64,000 bases of DNA from Istiophorus platypterus (lineage: Eukaryota > Chordata > Actinopteri > Istiophoriformes > Istiophoridae). The stretch lies in the NCBI GenBank assembly GCA_016859345.1, contig CM029119.1, positions 3,554,609-3,618,608 of the forward strand, given 5' to 3'. The notes under the pieces were generated by a model. That model made no database searches, had not been told where the DNA came from, and was given only the letters and a program-made list of their open reading frames with translations. Position 1 is the stretch's first letter. Every line of letters starts with the position of its first letter. The position numbers and the translations under genes are program-made. Positions 12,501-27,500 of this stretch are shown here, piece by piece.

Positions 12501-15500
12501 AACTTGGGATTTTATTTTAGTTTTATTCATTCTCCTAACATTGACTAAGTTAAAACAAGTTGACACATTTAGTGACTTCCAGCAGCCTTGCTCAAGAGTA
12601 AACATTCCCAGTTGCAGCTGAAAGTAAAGACAAACTGCCTTTGACCATACACTAAGCCCTGACCCTGTTTGCTGTTGCCTGACAAGGTACATTTTCTTGC
12701 AAAGCGTAAATGCAATTTAAACGGACAACAGGGACAGATTTACATTTGAAATTCTAAATAATGTTTTAAAACAAAGTTTCAAGCAAAGGCAGACAAGAGA
12801 AGGCTTCTCATGTTTGAGCCAGCAACCTTTCAATTTGCAAACTAAAATGGTAAATGTCACTTATAGTCAGCTGTAGCTACCTTTCTGATTAAGACAATGT
12901 TAGCTAAGTGAGCTAGTTGAAGATGCAGGTCTCCAGCTAATTTTTCAATGCTTCCAGTCAACTTGCTTGAAAATTAGATTATTTAAATGGGTCTTATATA
13001 TACACTTGAAGGCTACTTACAAGATACCATGCTAAGAGAGACTGAGGTCAAAGTTGAATGTCCAAGAAAAAAGGTAGCATCCTCACCAGCTGATTATCAG
13101 TGTAGAAGACGTTACAATAATGAAACAGCTTTTTCTATTGGAGTGTAAACATAACCATGTTTAGATGATTATCTTACATACTTGTTGGTATTTTAAAACC
13201 ATGTTTTCACTTTTGACATTAGAAGAGAAAGGCTTTCAGGGTGAAGACTAACCAGTGTGTTAAGCAGTTTTAATTCCATCTCGGGTGACATTTGCTTATA
13301 AACTTCATCAAATAAAATAAAGAGCAGGACAGAGCTGCTAACATTTGCTTAAACTCTGACAGCATCCAGGACCAGCTTCCAGCCCAGTTTCTATCATGAA
13401 TAGCGTTTTTTTGTTCCTCCTGTAGCCTGTAACTCCACAAACTAACATAGTTAGTTAATGATATGTTCCTCGGGTTAGGAAGTAAGGCTTCATTGCTACT
13501 GTAGGTAGTATTAAGGGATTTATCCAGACATGCCTACTGTTACAGGTTACATTGAGCAAATGAACACATTGTTTAATCCAATCCTTGTACATTTGCTCTG
13601 GTATTTTTGAGTTTGAAAAGGCTTCTCTTCTGAAAGTTCACTGCACACTGCTGAACATGTGCAGAAATCCAAAGGCTGGCAGGCTTGCAAGGCCTAGAAT
13701 CATTTGCTTAAGTTTTGATGGGAAAATGTTTGTTGAGGGATGAACTGAATAGTCAGTTGCAGTTGGAAGCTACTTTTTCCTTTCAGTTCACTTTTTTTCA
13801 GTCTCATACACATTTCGACCTCTAAGCTATATAAAATATCCTGATCTATCCAGTCTTCCCCATTCTCTCCCCTCACCTCTTTATCCAGGGCCCGTATATC
13901 TTTAGAGAAGCGTTTGCACTCCACCTCCATGTCCTCCACATGGATCTCTCTCCAGAGAGTCGTCCTCCATGCAGCAATGCTAGATTCCACCACAGTGATC
14001 GTATCCCACAGCTCCTTCAGCAGGCCCACCTCACGCCTTCAAGATAAAGGAGAGTGGACGAATTAAACCAGCATGAAAATGGCAACACTTTAGAAACCGA
14101 CTATGAATATAAAAGAGCATCTGCACTATAACGGCTCATTAGTTTCAAATTTGGCAAAGCCTCGTGCTACTTTCTCTTTCCAGCTTCAGCCTCTACCTGC
14201 ATTGTCGGAGCTGTTTGTACTCTGAAATGGTGACCTCAAACAGGCTGGCAGACTCCACCAGGGAGCCCATCACTGCCTCCCGCTCCTGGATCTGCAAGTG
14301 GAACGTGTCCAACATCTGGTAGGGGCTCTCGCTGTCAAACCTGAACGGATGCATGAGCGCACACAAGCACCCATCAAAACACACACACAATTGCACAAGC
14401 CCAGTATAAATCAGGCTGTGTTTAGGTAATGAAAGGCTGCAGTTTTGCCAAGCCTGACTTGGCTTGCAGCGTAACCAGAACCAACCGCAGACTGTGACAA
14501 TTAACAATGAATTCAATGACATTAATGGGAAAATAATCACCAGGTTATTAAGAGACCAATTACACACATAACTAATCTGACAATTACACATTATGATAAA
14601 GCATCTCTACCTATGAATTAATTGTCATTATGTTAAGATTCAATTAGCCTTGTCGGACATGAGCGCCTCAAGATAACACTTCTCTATTCTCACATGAGAA
14701 AGCAAAGAAAGGTGATATTGTTACTGTTAAATGTACTTGCTGAACTCGTCAGCTAGAAGAAAACTATACTGTAAATTATGTTGTTTTCACCGACTGACTC
14801 TGGTAAAACCCAAATGAAACAATAACACTTAAAATTTTATAAGCAGCTCGTACAGTATAAAACAATTAGAAAATCACTTACAATACATAATACCTAATTT
14901 ATAAGCAGATATATTGTTTAGGAGCTTTATGGTGAGTTTTAGCTCACTCTTTAGTTGTTCAGGCTACTGCTTTACTGTCATCGTTCATTCTCACAACACA
15001 ATCGCGCCATTTTCGGCTGCATCAGGCGGCTGTTTTCATAGAAAAAAAGCTCTAATAATCGACTGTCCACTACCTGCTCAGCACCTAACAGAAGAAAGAC
15101 ACAGTTATCTGGTGAACACACTAGACCATTTACCAGCCAAAGACCCAGATATTTCCCTCTGTAGTTGGTAGAGACCAAAAACAGAGATAAAAAAGAGAAT
15201 ATTGGATTTAGATTTTTCAAGTGACCAGTAAAACAACTCCAAATGAATGATAATGTTAATCCCTCACTGTTAGTTACGTTAATAAGTAACTGTTTGCCAT
15301 GTCATGATGATGTGTAAATGTTGTGTTCACATTTTGTTTCCAGTGCCACAAAAGTGGACAAAAACATAATCATTATAGTCAAAAGTGGCTTTGACGCTCG
15401 AGATAGGAAATGTTTGCATAAATAAAATTTAACCAAAGCCACAATCTTTCCCTAACCTCAGCAAATGTGCCTTTTGTTGATAAATGTAACCACACTCAGG

Positions 15501-18500
15501 ATTGACTCTGGATGTTAACCTTGGTCACCAGTCTCAAAGTCTTGCTCTGCTCGGTGCATTTACTGCCCAATCCGACCACCTGCCTACATATTGATTGCAA
15601 TAAAAGAACATAGTTTTTCACTGGAAAATAATATATCTGGGGACATCATTAATAATCATTAACATTTATTCTAACCACTCAACATATTTGGAAAGGCAAT
15701 TAATAGTATCCAAAAGTAATTTTAAGGAGACAGGAGAGTTCTGTGAGAAATCATGTAGGTGGATTTTGGGCTAAGAACTTTTTTTTGTCTTTTTAATCAC
15801 ACAACTATTTCCAAGGTCAAGATGACCTAGAAGCTTAACATATCTCAGTGAGTTTTGCATGATTTGTAAATGCATATAAACATTTAATAAATTAATTAAA
15901 TTACCTCATATTTGCAATCATTTATCATTATATATGATTACAGCTATGTTATACTTTGTTATCAGTTATTCACTATTTACACACCAGTAACAGAGGCTTC
16001 ACAGAATTGCATAGGCATTATAATTCTACAGTAATAAACACAAAAAAATGGTGTGTTATCAATGATTTAAGAGTCTGTGTTATGCTTAGAAATGCTAACT
16101 ATGGGGGTTGGGTGAAGTGTTTCCAATGAAACACTGAGAGGACAAAAAGCCAAATGTTCCTTTACCTGAAGGGCCCCTTTTTGCGAAAGTGCTCCCTGTA
16201 GGTGTGTTGCTCCACATCAAATAAAGCACACTTACGACGAAGGCTAGCCACCTCAATGGCCTGCAGCGGCGCCACCTGCTGTTTGACTAAGACCGCCTGC
16301 TTTTTCACATTGTTCCACTTTTCCGGCAGCTCCTACAGGCAGACAGACCGACAGAGAGACAGATAAATAGATAGACACACAGAGAGGGAGAGGAACATGA
16401 AGACAGAAAAACAAGGAGGGCAGGAGTGACAAATGATTAATGGCCAGGAGGAAGAGTGTGGAACAGAGATGGGCAATTGGAAGACATAGAAATACTAAGA
16501 AAAATTGCACCGTCTCAACTGAAAGAAACAGAAGACAGAATACATGCTGGTCAAACTAATCTAAAGCGACTGAGCATCAGTCCTTACCTCTAACTGTTTG
16601 TACACCACATCAGGCAACTCCTGCTCATACACCTTCAGCAGAGTAATGGTTTGTTGCAGAGGCTCAAACATGGTATCTGTGTTGTTTTGTCTTTCCTTTA
16701 CAGCCAACAGGTGACCCATGACCCCCACCAGGCCACTGTAGTCACCCTCTTCCAGCCGCTGGGCAAGGCCAGTCTCAGCCTCACTGATAAACTTTTCCAA
16801 ATCTGACAGACTGGGGATAGACAACCATGATAGTGCATTAAAGACCTGATAACTAGTTTTCAACGATTGTTGCATGCTCTCACTGTATGTGGCTTGAGGA
16901 AAAATTTATGACCATCAGAATTTTTAAACATTTCAGTTGTAAAATAGACAGTTTTTAGCTACAACAAGCCAGATCCATTTTTTTTTACTGACAAAATCAT
17001 TAAAAAAAAGTATAAAAAGTAAGGTACTATTGCAGATGTGCCTTTTAACAAATCAGCAACTCAGTAAAACAGATGCTTCTCACTGCTTGATGACATAGTG
17101 ACTACTCACAGGGCTAGCTGGTAAACTACTGTATCCGGCACAGTCACCGCTAACACACTACCCAGAAGGGAACAATCTATCATGGTCTCGCACAACAGTT
17201 CTCTGTAGTAGCAGGCTGCTATCTAAAGGACTCAGTTAATTTGTGAGAAATTTGTATCACTGACTACTGTCTCACAACTTCCTGCAAACCATGACATTTT
17301 TGTGGAACAGTTTACGTCTGGTCAATAGCATTAACACAAAATTTACCAGAGAGGAACTCAATGCAAGATGTTTGTGCAGATTTTTTTCGGCCCACAAAGC
17401 AAATCTGCTGGTTCCAGAAAGTTAATTAGAATTAATTTATTTATCAATAAATACAGTTATTTTCTTTTAAATCCTGGTTGGATAGTATAACAAGTACAAA
17501 AGTGTTGAGGGAGTTAGCAGGCAGACTCAGTATTGCAGTTACACAGCAGCATATATCTAAAGATTGCTAAAATTAGCCACACTAGCTAAGTTAAGGCTGT
17601 AGCAGCAAAATCCCAAAGTGTATAAAATATCGCTTTACCTGATGGTTACATGGTCAATTAAGTGTTGTTTGAACATGAAGCTCCACTTTTTGATGATGTT
17701 GAGCAGGGCACTCTTCATGCCACGGCCATCCAACCTCATCCACCCATGGAACACATGCACTGTCTCCAGACTCTGCACCTCCTCATAGATCTTCTCATAC
17801 CTTAAGTATGGTGACAAACATTTCAGTCAGCTAAGTAGGTGGTTATCTTAACCCTAAGATTTGTTTTAACTGTTCTTTGACCTAAACCTGTTCTTAATTC
17901 CAACCTTCACTCAGTATGAAAATTAAATCCTATATCATTTAAAGGGAAGATGACCATAAAAATGACCACAGATAGAAATTCAAGAGAACACAGAAATAAA
18001 TGTTCACACTCTGTTTGTATAATACCCACCTGTCTACCTGCTCCCTAAAATTGTCTAGGGTTGGTGGGCTCTCTGGGACTCCACCATCAGCATAAACCTC
18101 CATATCCTGGCTGGTGAGAATGTGGCCGTACAGGAGAAACTGACGCATGAACTCCTTCCTATCGTCCACGTACAGATAGCTGAAGTGCTCCAGAGAGTTA
18201 CGAAACTCGCAGCATGTTACCATGACGCCATGCACCCGTTCCATGAGGAGATGACGCATGTCAGCCAGGTCAGCCATGTCCTCCATGTCAGCCTGAAGGG
18301 AAAGCGGTCACAAACCCCAGCGTTTTGATAGTGGTCTTTAAGATGTTGACGGAAGTGATATTCATTTAAGATTGTTCCACTCAAGGAAAATTACTGTGTG
18401 TATTGTAGATACTGAAACTGCATCAGAAGCAATGGTACCTGGTAGTGGGGGAAGGGGCTATTCTGGACGAGGCGTGACACCAGTGAGGAAATTCTGAACA

Positions 18501-21500
18501 CATCATTGATGAGGCTTTCCACCAGCTCAAAGAAACTGTCTGCAGCCCCGAACTCCAGAGAGGGCGTGAACACCATGTCAGGAACCTTCAGATCCAGCTG
18601 AGCCTCAAACAGAGGGGCCACACCAGCTCTCTGGTCTGGACCCAGAAGAAAAAACGGAAAACTGTTAAGAATTCACCTGAACTCACAGCTAGAACTGTGC
18701 TGCATTTCATTTTCCTTCTCTCTCTCTCCCCTTGTCTCCCCCGTAATCCCCTTTTTCATTCTATTCAAGACACAAAATTCAGCTTGTTCCTAACATTAAT
18801 CACATGTGTTCCCCATGCTGAATTCATCTCACGTTTATCTCTGGAGGAAGTTTTACATTTGGTTTATAGAAGTAGAAGCAAAAGATCAAAACTGTGAAAG
18901 GAAGAGACCTTAACGAATTCTAAGCATATGTACTATATAATTGAACAGTTGTTGTTGAAATCTAGCATATTGCAAATCATCAAGAAATACGTCTGATTTA
19001 AGTATTAATATAAGTTATTATAACCTAATAAAAGTTGCAATTCAAGGACAGTGATAAATAAAACTCGGCTCAGCATGGTGATGATTATTTATTGAGTTAA
19101 ACTTCATAACATATATCATTACTTAATTTATAATTATTTCTAAAGATTCTGTCCAGAGATGAGTCCGATATAATACAGAAATCTAGCAGTTGTCCATTCA
19201 TATTGTAATATTTCAACAAGAATCCTCAATTCATTGCATAAGCTTTGTTTTAGACCATTTTTTAAATTAATCTGATTTAAAAAAATAAATGTTGCATTAT
19301 AGCAATGTTATACATTTTTGGTGAGCAATGGAACAACCTGTAAACACAACATTGACATAAGTTATCATGGCTAACATGTTTTACATTTGGTTTATAGAAG
19401 TTAACACCCACCGGAGCAACATTAGACATTTAGAATCATATTCTTTTCCCTTTAGCTCTGGTTTGGTCTTGTTTTTTTAGGCATCTAAGTGCTATGCCAA
19501 TTTCCCCAGCTAAATGCTAACTTTGCCTGTCTGTTGTTCTGTGCAAAGCAGGAAGGGTACAGTGGGTTTATCAGAGCTTTGGTACTGAACACAGCTGTCT
19601 TTGTTCAAAACAACCAAACCAGCTTCCCTTGAGATATTTCAGTGTAGGTTCACTGTCAAAAAGCTTCCTAATGATAAAAGACTTTCTGAGCCCACACAGT
19701 GATAAAGACAGGAAGAAGGGGATGTTTAAGTAGAAGCGCGCGAACAAGGAGAAGATGAATTGGACACAGTAGCAGCCTGGCAGCAATCAAGCCCCATCTT
19801 GATCCACATCCCAGTTCATCTAAACTGGTTGACAAAACTCATGCCAGCAAGCAAGTCCAGAACTATTTCAAGTCCACAGCCAATACAGGCGGACACCCAA
19901 TTGACATCAAAACCCCTGAGGATGTGTTGCTAAGAAGCCGTCCAAGTCAGTGCTGGCAGGAAGACAATGTTTTTAGTTTAACGTGAAATCAGAGTAGTGA
20001 GTAATGCTGAAAGTTCTCATATTACATTTATTGTTGGCGGCAACATTCTGGCTTTGAGGTAGCAGTAGTAACACCACCAAGATCACTACAACTCTACAAA
20101 TAGCAAGTATGAGGGTTTCTTTTTGTGATTTGATCGTTTCTGTATTCTATTTATTTCCTACCCGTGTTATCCAGGAAGAACCTGAGAGAGCACTCAATGC
20201 TAGTGAAGAATCCATCTATGACCATGTCATCGATGTACTCCACATAGGCCTTCCACTCCTCAGATAAGGGCTCGGCTCTGAACAGCTCCAGATTGCTCTG
20301 AAACATTACAAGGAGTGACACCAATACTGAATTATCATTTCTACAACACTCAAAAATTATTGCAAAAATTTCAAGAATAATCAGAAATCAATGAATTTAT
20401 AATAACCTTACAGAATGATGAAATTAGAACAAAACTTAAAGCCCATCTGCCATTTCACACAACCACAAGAAAATGTCTTTTAACACCTTAAGCAGGAAGT
20501 GGATCTTTTCTCCCGAGGACCGGATCAGAGTGTAAAACCTGTCCAGCCTCTCAGCCCTGTCATCCAGACTGAGCAGTGCATCTCTTTTGCCCTCCTTCCT
20601 GTCGAATATAGGTCTGGCCCAGGACCTCATGCAGCTCTGGATCTCCTCTACATTGTCTTTTGTTCTCTGGAGCCGGCTCTCTAGGTCACAGACGGAGTCT
20701 CGCACCTCCTGGATATACTGCCAAATACCTTTCAGGGGACAGATGATAAAGAAGTGTGTTTGAGAGGTGAAGAGGGTAGAAAATAAAAGAATACATTAAC
20801 TTGGAGTCTGAGTGTGTAACTGAAATACACAAATCCCCGAATTATTTTCTGCAATAATTCTTATAATGTCATCCTGTGCTTAGTTTTTTCCTTATACACA
20901 CACAGTGGACAATTAGCCTGCATTAAAATTAGGGAAGTTATAGGTTCGACAACTGAGAATAAGTAAACCTAACCTGCTTGTGTATACTAACTTGTATAGT
21001 GTCCTGTGGTACACCTTGAATAACATCCATAAAAAGAGGAGGTCAGCGTGAATTGATTGCAGCAAAAATGTTTGGACAGCATTTAAACAGACTCTGTTCA
21101 ACCTCTATATGCATACAAAGTAGTATCAGCCCCAAACAGAGTCTTTCACAGCATCAGATGTGAGCTTTGGGTGTATTTAACAATGAAACCCATCAATCAA
21201 CACCTGTGTAACTGACTTAAACACAGACATGGCCTCAAAAATTAATTAAAACAACTTCTTTTTTCTTTTTATCATGCACTTTAAGCTGGTGGTGACTTAT
21301 GATACCATCTATAGTGCCTATTCATAAAAAAAAGCCTTATGTCTAAAAATGTTTTAGGGTAAAGTTATGTACCACTCAAATTATTTTAAACATGGAGCAC
21401 ATGGAGCACATGGATTTAACAATAACATACACGTGAGCATGAGGTTATCAGTGCTATAATAGAATGAAAGCTATGTTTACCTGCACACAGGAAATTTCCC

Positions 21501-24500
21501 TTTTACATTTTTCACTGCATAATCCATTTCTTGTCAGGTCCACATACATACTGCGCAGCTTTGAGTGTGTTCAGCTAGTGTATGTTCTGCAGACAGACTG
21601 GGATTTGTTCCCTCAGACAGCTGCTTGCAGTGGCTTATACCATAAACATTCTTCTCTTTTCTTCTATGTTCTTTTGAGAAAGCTGGGGTTTAAGAATCTA
21701 ACAACGTAGCTGTCAGCACTGTGTCAATCAAAGCTTATCAATAATTGAACATCTCTCCTTTTCTTATTTTATATGTTTTTCAAAATGTAAAGCCTCTCTG
21801 TTTGTGTCACATCTCTCAGCAGCCTGCTCTGCCTTAGAAATGACAAAGATGGAAGGAGACATCAGGAAGGAATATTTCTTCAATAATCAGTGAATTTTTA
21901 TACAAATTAATATCTGCTTCACCACTATGCGTAACTGTTCACCAGAAGATTTTCAACTATAATGCAAAAATATTTCAGACAGTTTTTTTTTTATATTTTA
22001 AGCTTGCTGTTCTTGCTTTAAAAAAATATAAATGGTCCGAGACTGTCTACTGCATAATACAGCAACTGTATTTTGTGTGGGTAGCAGAAGCAGCAACAGC
22101 CAATCAAACTTCAACAGAAGAATCGGTAAAAAGGACAACACAGAGCTGGATTCCAAATCTAATTGTCACCTTAGCATGTCAACAAGAGGAATAAAATAAA
22201 ACCCTTAGTTTAGCGTACTGCTTTAATAAATAGTTCAGCATTTTGAAAATTATTTGGTTTATTCTGGAGGGTTAGATTAGAAGCCCAGTATCAATCTCAT
22301 GTCTGTGTTTTAAGTACATGGCTGGAGTTAGGACATGGCTGGTTTAGCTTAGCATAACGAATGGAAGCAGGGGGAAAGAGCTACGGTGGCTTGGTCCACA
22401 CTTCAAATAAAATCACCTAAAACTCACTATTTAACATGCTGTGTCTTGCTTAATCTGCACATAAACAGAACTGTAGCACCAGTGAAACCACAAACTGTTT
22501 TCAATTTGTGAAAGACTGAACAAACAAAGATCCGATTGGTGATGATGAGTTAGTGAACTATAGAGATGTTCATAGGTGTTTTTTCACTGCATCCAATGTT
22601 TGTTTTCTTTATTTACACATATTATAAAATTTTAAGAAGACAATACAACATATTTGCAATTGCAGAATCCTCACAGAAGAATGTCTCAATACCTGGACAA
22701 ATAAGACTGTAACTATCCACATGGCTAAATACTACTAGAGGTAAGTGAGAAAAGATAAGTTTTCTGTAATCAGGGTGAGCCTACCCTTAAACAGTAAAAA
22801 AATAGAAAAATAAATTTGTCAATTCTCAAGAACTGCATCTGCTAATATCAGTAAGTGTCCAGACCTTGGCTGTTCCAGTTCAGACTCTCCTCTGCTTTTT
22901 TGAGCTGAGTGTCGATGTCCCTGAGCTGGCCCTGCAACAGAGGCTTCTCCACGTCGAGCACAGAGTGCATCACCTGCAGCCAGGCAGTGGGGGAGAGAGG
23001 AAAAAACAGGGAGAGATGTGATGTGATTTCCAGCTCCCATTAAATGTGTACAGAAATATCATTTTAATATATCTGCCAGTGAAAGGCCACACAGAAGCCC
23101 AGAGCATCAAGACAGGGAGTTGTTCTCATTATCGTCGCTGTTTCTGGATCCGTCCATGTTGCTGTGACTTAATTGGACTTGAACTTTTAGCTACCTGAAG
23201 CGATGAAATGTTGTATTTTTAAAATGTAATTGCATCATTGAGGCAGCTGTGATTCATGTGGCTGAGCTGTGTTGGAGCTGTCCTCTCTGTGGCTGAGTTA
23301 ATTACATGCTCTTATATTGTTTCATACTACATTTTTGAAATTGTCATTTTGCCCTTATGCCTGACTCCCATTATAACCTAAAACAAAATTATAGTATGTA
23401 GCAGTATATATCATTTGCTAATTCTTTACATAATTGAGTGAATACATACACATATTGCACATCCTCATTTGCATAATTTGAGGATCAAATTCAAATGATG
23501 TCTGCTTGCTTTCTTTAAATATGCACTATGAGTATAGTTAAACAGCAGGTCAGTCCAGTAAAAAGTAACTGATCCACGCCACGATTTTGACATTGATGAA
23601 ACTGTATCAAGAAGCAAAAAAAGGAAAAAAAGAGTACATGAGCAAAAATCTTATATGGTCCTTAAACACCTGAAAAATAAAACTGTTGGGTTTTTACCAC
23701 TAATGGGGCAAAGAAATGCAAAATTTTTCCTCAAGCTGGTACTTAAGGAAAGCTAACTATGGTAATTTGACATAACTTAAATATAAATGTAAATGTTGAG
23801 CTGTTACCTAAATTAAAAGGGTTTGTTCTCTGCAGAGCACGATTTGTAACTAATGTTATAGTGATCCACACTGCTTGTTTTGAGATAACGTAAGTATGAA
23901 GCACAAAGCTGGCAATATGACCAGAGAAGGTAAAATTGTGACCTTTTAAAGTCATTTACACCTTGCATTTACATGTGATGTGTACCTAGATGTCCTATCT
24001 GGATTTGGAAACCACACATCAATGCCAATTTACTGTAAATGCATGGCATATTGACAAGTGAAAGCATTGTATTGGGTCCTAAACAACACTTGCAAATTCA
24101 TTGTATTTCTGCGAATCACTAGGTAAATGGACCCAGTTTCCACTCACTAAACACTTGTTGAACCTTAGCTCTAAATAGAGCAAAAATATATCAATAAGAA
24201 AGGTGAATTATATGCATATGACACTTATTGTTGTTTAGATTAGTTGTTGGTGTATATCCAAGCAACCGCCGCCAACATTTTCATAATAAAAACTTTAATT
24301 AATTAGTTTAGGTTAACAATGATTCTTGTCTTTTTTTTTTTTTTGTCCAGCATACTTGACTCAAGTCAAACTTACTACCAAACAGGTCAGTATTAATGCT
24401 TCTACTGTACAGTGCTAGCATTACCATGAATAACATGTTTTTCTAGCCACCAGTGTCACAGTTGTCAGAGGATGTGACATCAACTACATAGTTAGTTGGA

Positions 24501-27500
24501 CTGACCACTGGATGTTGCTATCCCTAGAACACTGATGTTAACATGGATTAAAAACCTCAGGCTACCATCTAGAGTGTGACATTTTTTCCTCTACAGACCA
24601 CCCGAAATCCACCCCATGTTCTGATGTCAAAGTTTAATTACCCTTTAATACCCTCTCTATACCAACCTTGTTGTATAGCCCCATGGTGAGCTCCAGGTTT
24701 GCCACATACTGCCGCAGCTGCCCCCTGGTGGTGTAGATCTGCACTGCAGTTTCAGGGATGGCCTCTGTCTGTCTGGCCTCCAAGTACTTCACTTCCCTCA
24801 GCACAGATGCCAGCTGAGGAAGATGAGGATAGAAACATTGAGAGACATTTACATATGAAGACATTTACAACTGGACAGTCAAGTTATAGTTTAATCAGTA
24901 GAGGCTGCCAATACCATCTGCCAGCATTCAAAATCTTTATTTTTAAGCCCAGTTTCACAGTAAAAAAATCATAAAACATGAATATTCATTACTGGAGTTA
25001 TGGTTTTGGTGGCAGAAAACTTTCCACTAAAAATCTAATTAATGAGAGGTCGGTTGGCAACTCTTTAGGGCAGCATGGCCCAACACTACTGCCTTTAAAT
25101 GAAAAATTTAAATACTGACCCAACTAATTAAAAAGATGAATGTGCAGAGAAAACTTTATTTTAGAATTTATGCAGCTGCAGGCCGGTGTATGGCACCTAA
25201 TGGAAGGTATTTAATGAAAAAAATCAGCTTGATATATAACCAAACTAATGTATCACTATATCCTTGTCCACCGTTTCTCAGATTAAAAGCTTCATAAGCA
25301 GTGACACATCTAGCAGCCTGTCTTGGATCGATTTTCTAACATGTGGGTTTAATGTAAAAACCTGCGGGTTAAAGTTGACTGAGATCAGCCGAGTGGCCGG
25401 GTCTCTGCTGATTAACGACAGGCTGAGGTTGTACTGAGAACTCTCGCCCACCGTCTCTGTCCACGTCTCATACAGGCTGGTAGAGTATCTGAAGGACCAA
25501 ACACAAAGAACACAATCTCCCATCACATAAAAAAAGAAGTTATTATCACAGAAAAACAATTTCTATCTTCATTGCATAAAAGGGGCCGGGGCTTTTATTT
25601 CACAAGGCCACAGCATGAAAACAGCTAACATCATGGAAATTAACACAAGCAACAAAACGAGCAGCCAAAAGGCATATGATCGAACCATTTTCCCAATTCT
25701 CTGAGCTTGTAAACAGAATGACAGGCATGATTTGCTCATCCCTATCAAGCAGACAATAAGGGCAAAGGGAGACGCAGGAGTGCAGCAGGGTTACATGAAG
25801 GCGTGGGGGGTAATATGAGGATAAACTGATTCATCTGCAAGAGACTGGGAACCAACAATACTGTATGTCAGAGCTCTGTACAGCTATATCAATCTGTAAA
25901 TAGCCAAGATTATGATGAGAACTTCAGCGCGCAAAGTGTGCTCCTTATTGGATTTCTGCTGTGAGCTTCATTTCCTGATAGTGGCACCGCAGACGCAGAG
26001 GCAATCAAATACCACGGTCATGGCCATAAATCACACTGCATTTTGTCTGTGGGGGTAATGAGTGAGGATGCACATCCTGTTCCTGACTGGAATATGTATA
26101 ATAATGGTGGCATTCATTCTAGGCAGAAGCAATGATTATTACAGCATAACAAGGGCTCTAATTTCTGATGGGAGTAAATTGAGGGCAAAGAACTGGTGTT
26201 GTTCATCATTCTATTATTCTGGGGGGGGGCATGAAGTGAAGGAGTGATATTAAGCGTGTCAAGCATAAAGAATGGGTATCTGTCTGGGTGTGTGTACACA
26301 ATGATTTGCATCTCATTCACAAAAGACCTCCTCACACGCTTTGGGATATCATGCACACACACCCACACCCACATACAGCCACTCTGTGGGGTTGGGGGGA
26401 TAGGGTGAAAAGGATGAAAAGAATGAGACACCTGTACATATCGTCCTGTGATTATTCACTAAAAGTTCCACGTTTGCAGTAGGTGCATTCGTGTGTGATT
26501 AGTATAAGTCAGACACGCAGACACAATTGGGAGCACACTTGTGACTCCTAACAAACAGGCGTGTGTCTTTACGTACGTCTGTGTGTGAATCCAACCAAGA
26601 ACCACCAAGAAAACCAGCTATTTATCTAGCACATAACATTCTAGTAAGAATCATTGCTGTTTCATCTGTTTTTGTCATTCATGTAGAATTATTTTAATTA
26701 TAATGAATGTATGTATAATTTTCCATCAGGCAGTTACTATAAGAATGATTCAGTAAAAACGTTTATATAATTGCACTGGACTGGAAGTGGAAGTCCCCTT
26801 CATGTAAAAGCAGAATATAGAGTTGTAACCAGTCCTAAGTGTGTAGAGGTCTGTGTGGTTATACTGCAACCTTGTGTTGTTTTAAGGTGAATTACTGATG
26901 GTAAACACAGTGAATAGCTGTGTGTAACTGCACTGAACTCTAGCGCGGCACATATCAGTCCTGCTGCCTTCAGATGCTGGAGGGCTTTCATGAAATGAGG
27001 GAGAAGCTTTTCATGCAGTATAAAGCAGCTGTGGACAGCAGATACTGTAAGAATCACCCACATTCATTCACAGATCAATGTAGACTGATTCACTTACTTT
27101 CCTGCTTTAGCCAAATTAAACCTTATTTTCTTTGGCAATTTAGGTTTAATTGAAATACTTGAACCTGAACAATAGGCTGCTACTGCAGTGATCCAAAGTT
27201 TTGGGTTTTTTTTTTTCCTTTTAAGATGAACGGAAAATAACGTATTTTCATATGAAACATTTAACTCATAAAATCCCTTTGTTTTTGTGAGTGTCACAGA
27301 GGCTACTGATACAGCTGGCTGGTGTATCGGACACCTGCCTTTTAAATGAAATAATTGATGCAGACTTGCTGGAACAGTAGATTAATGCTTTAAATATAAA
27401 TCATTCATTTAAATAACCAAAATCAGCACAAAAAATATCATTATCATTGTTATCTTTATTATTTCATTGCCTGTCTTTACTCATGTGCCATCATGAGTTT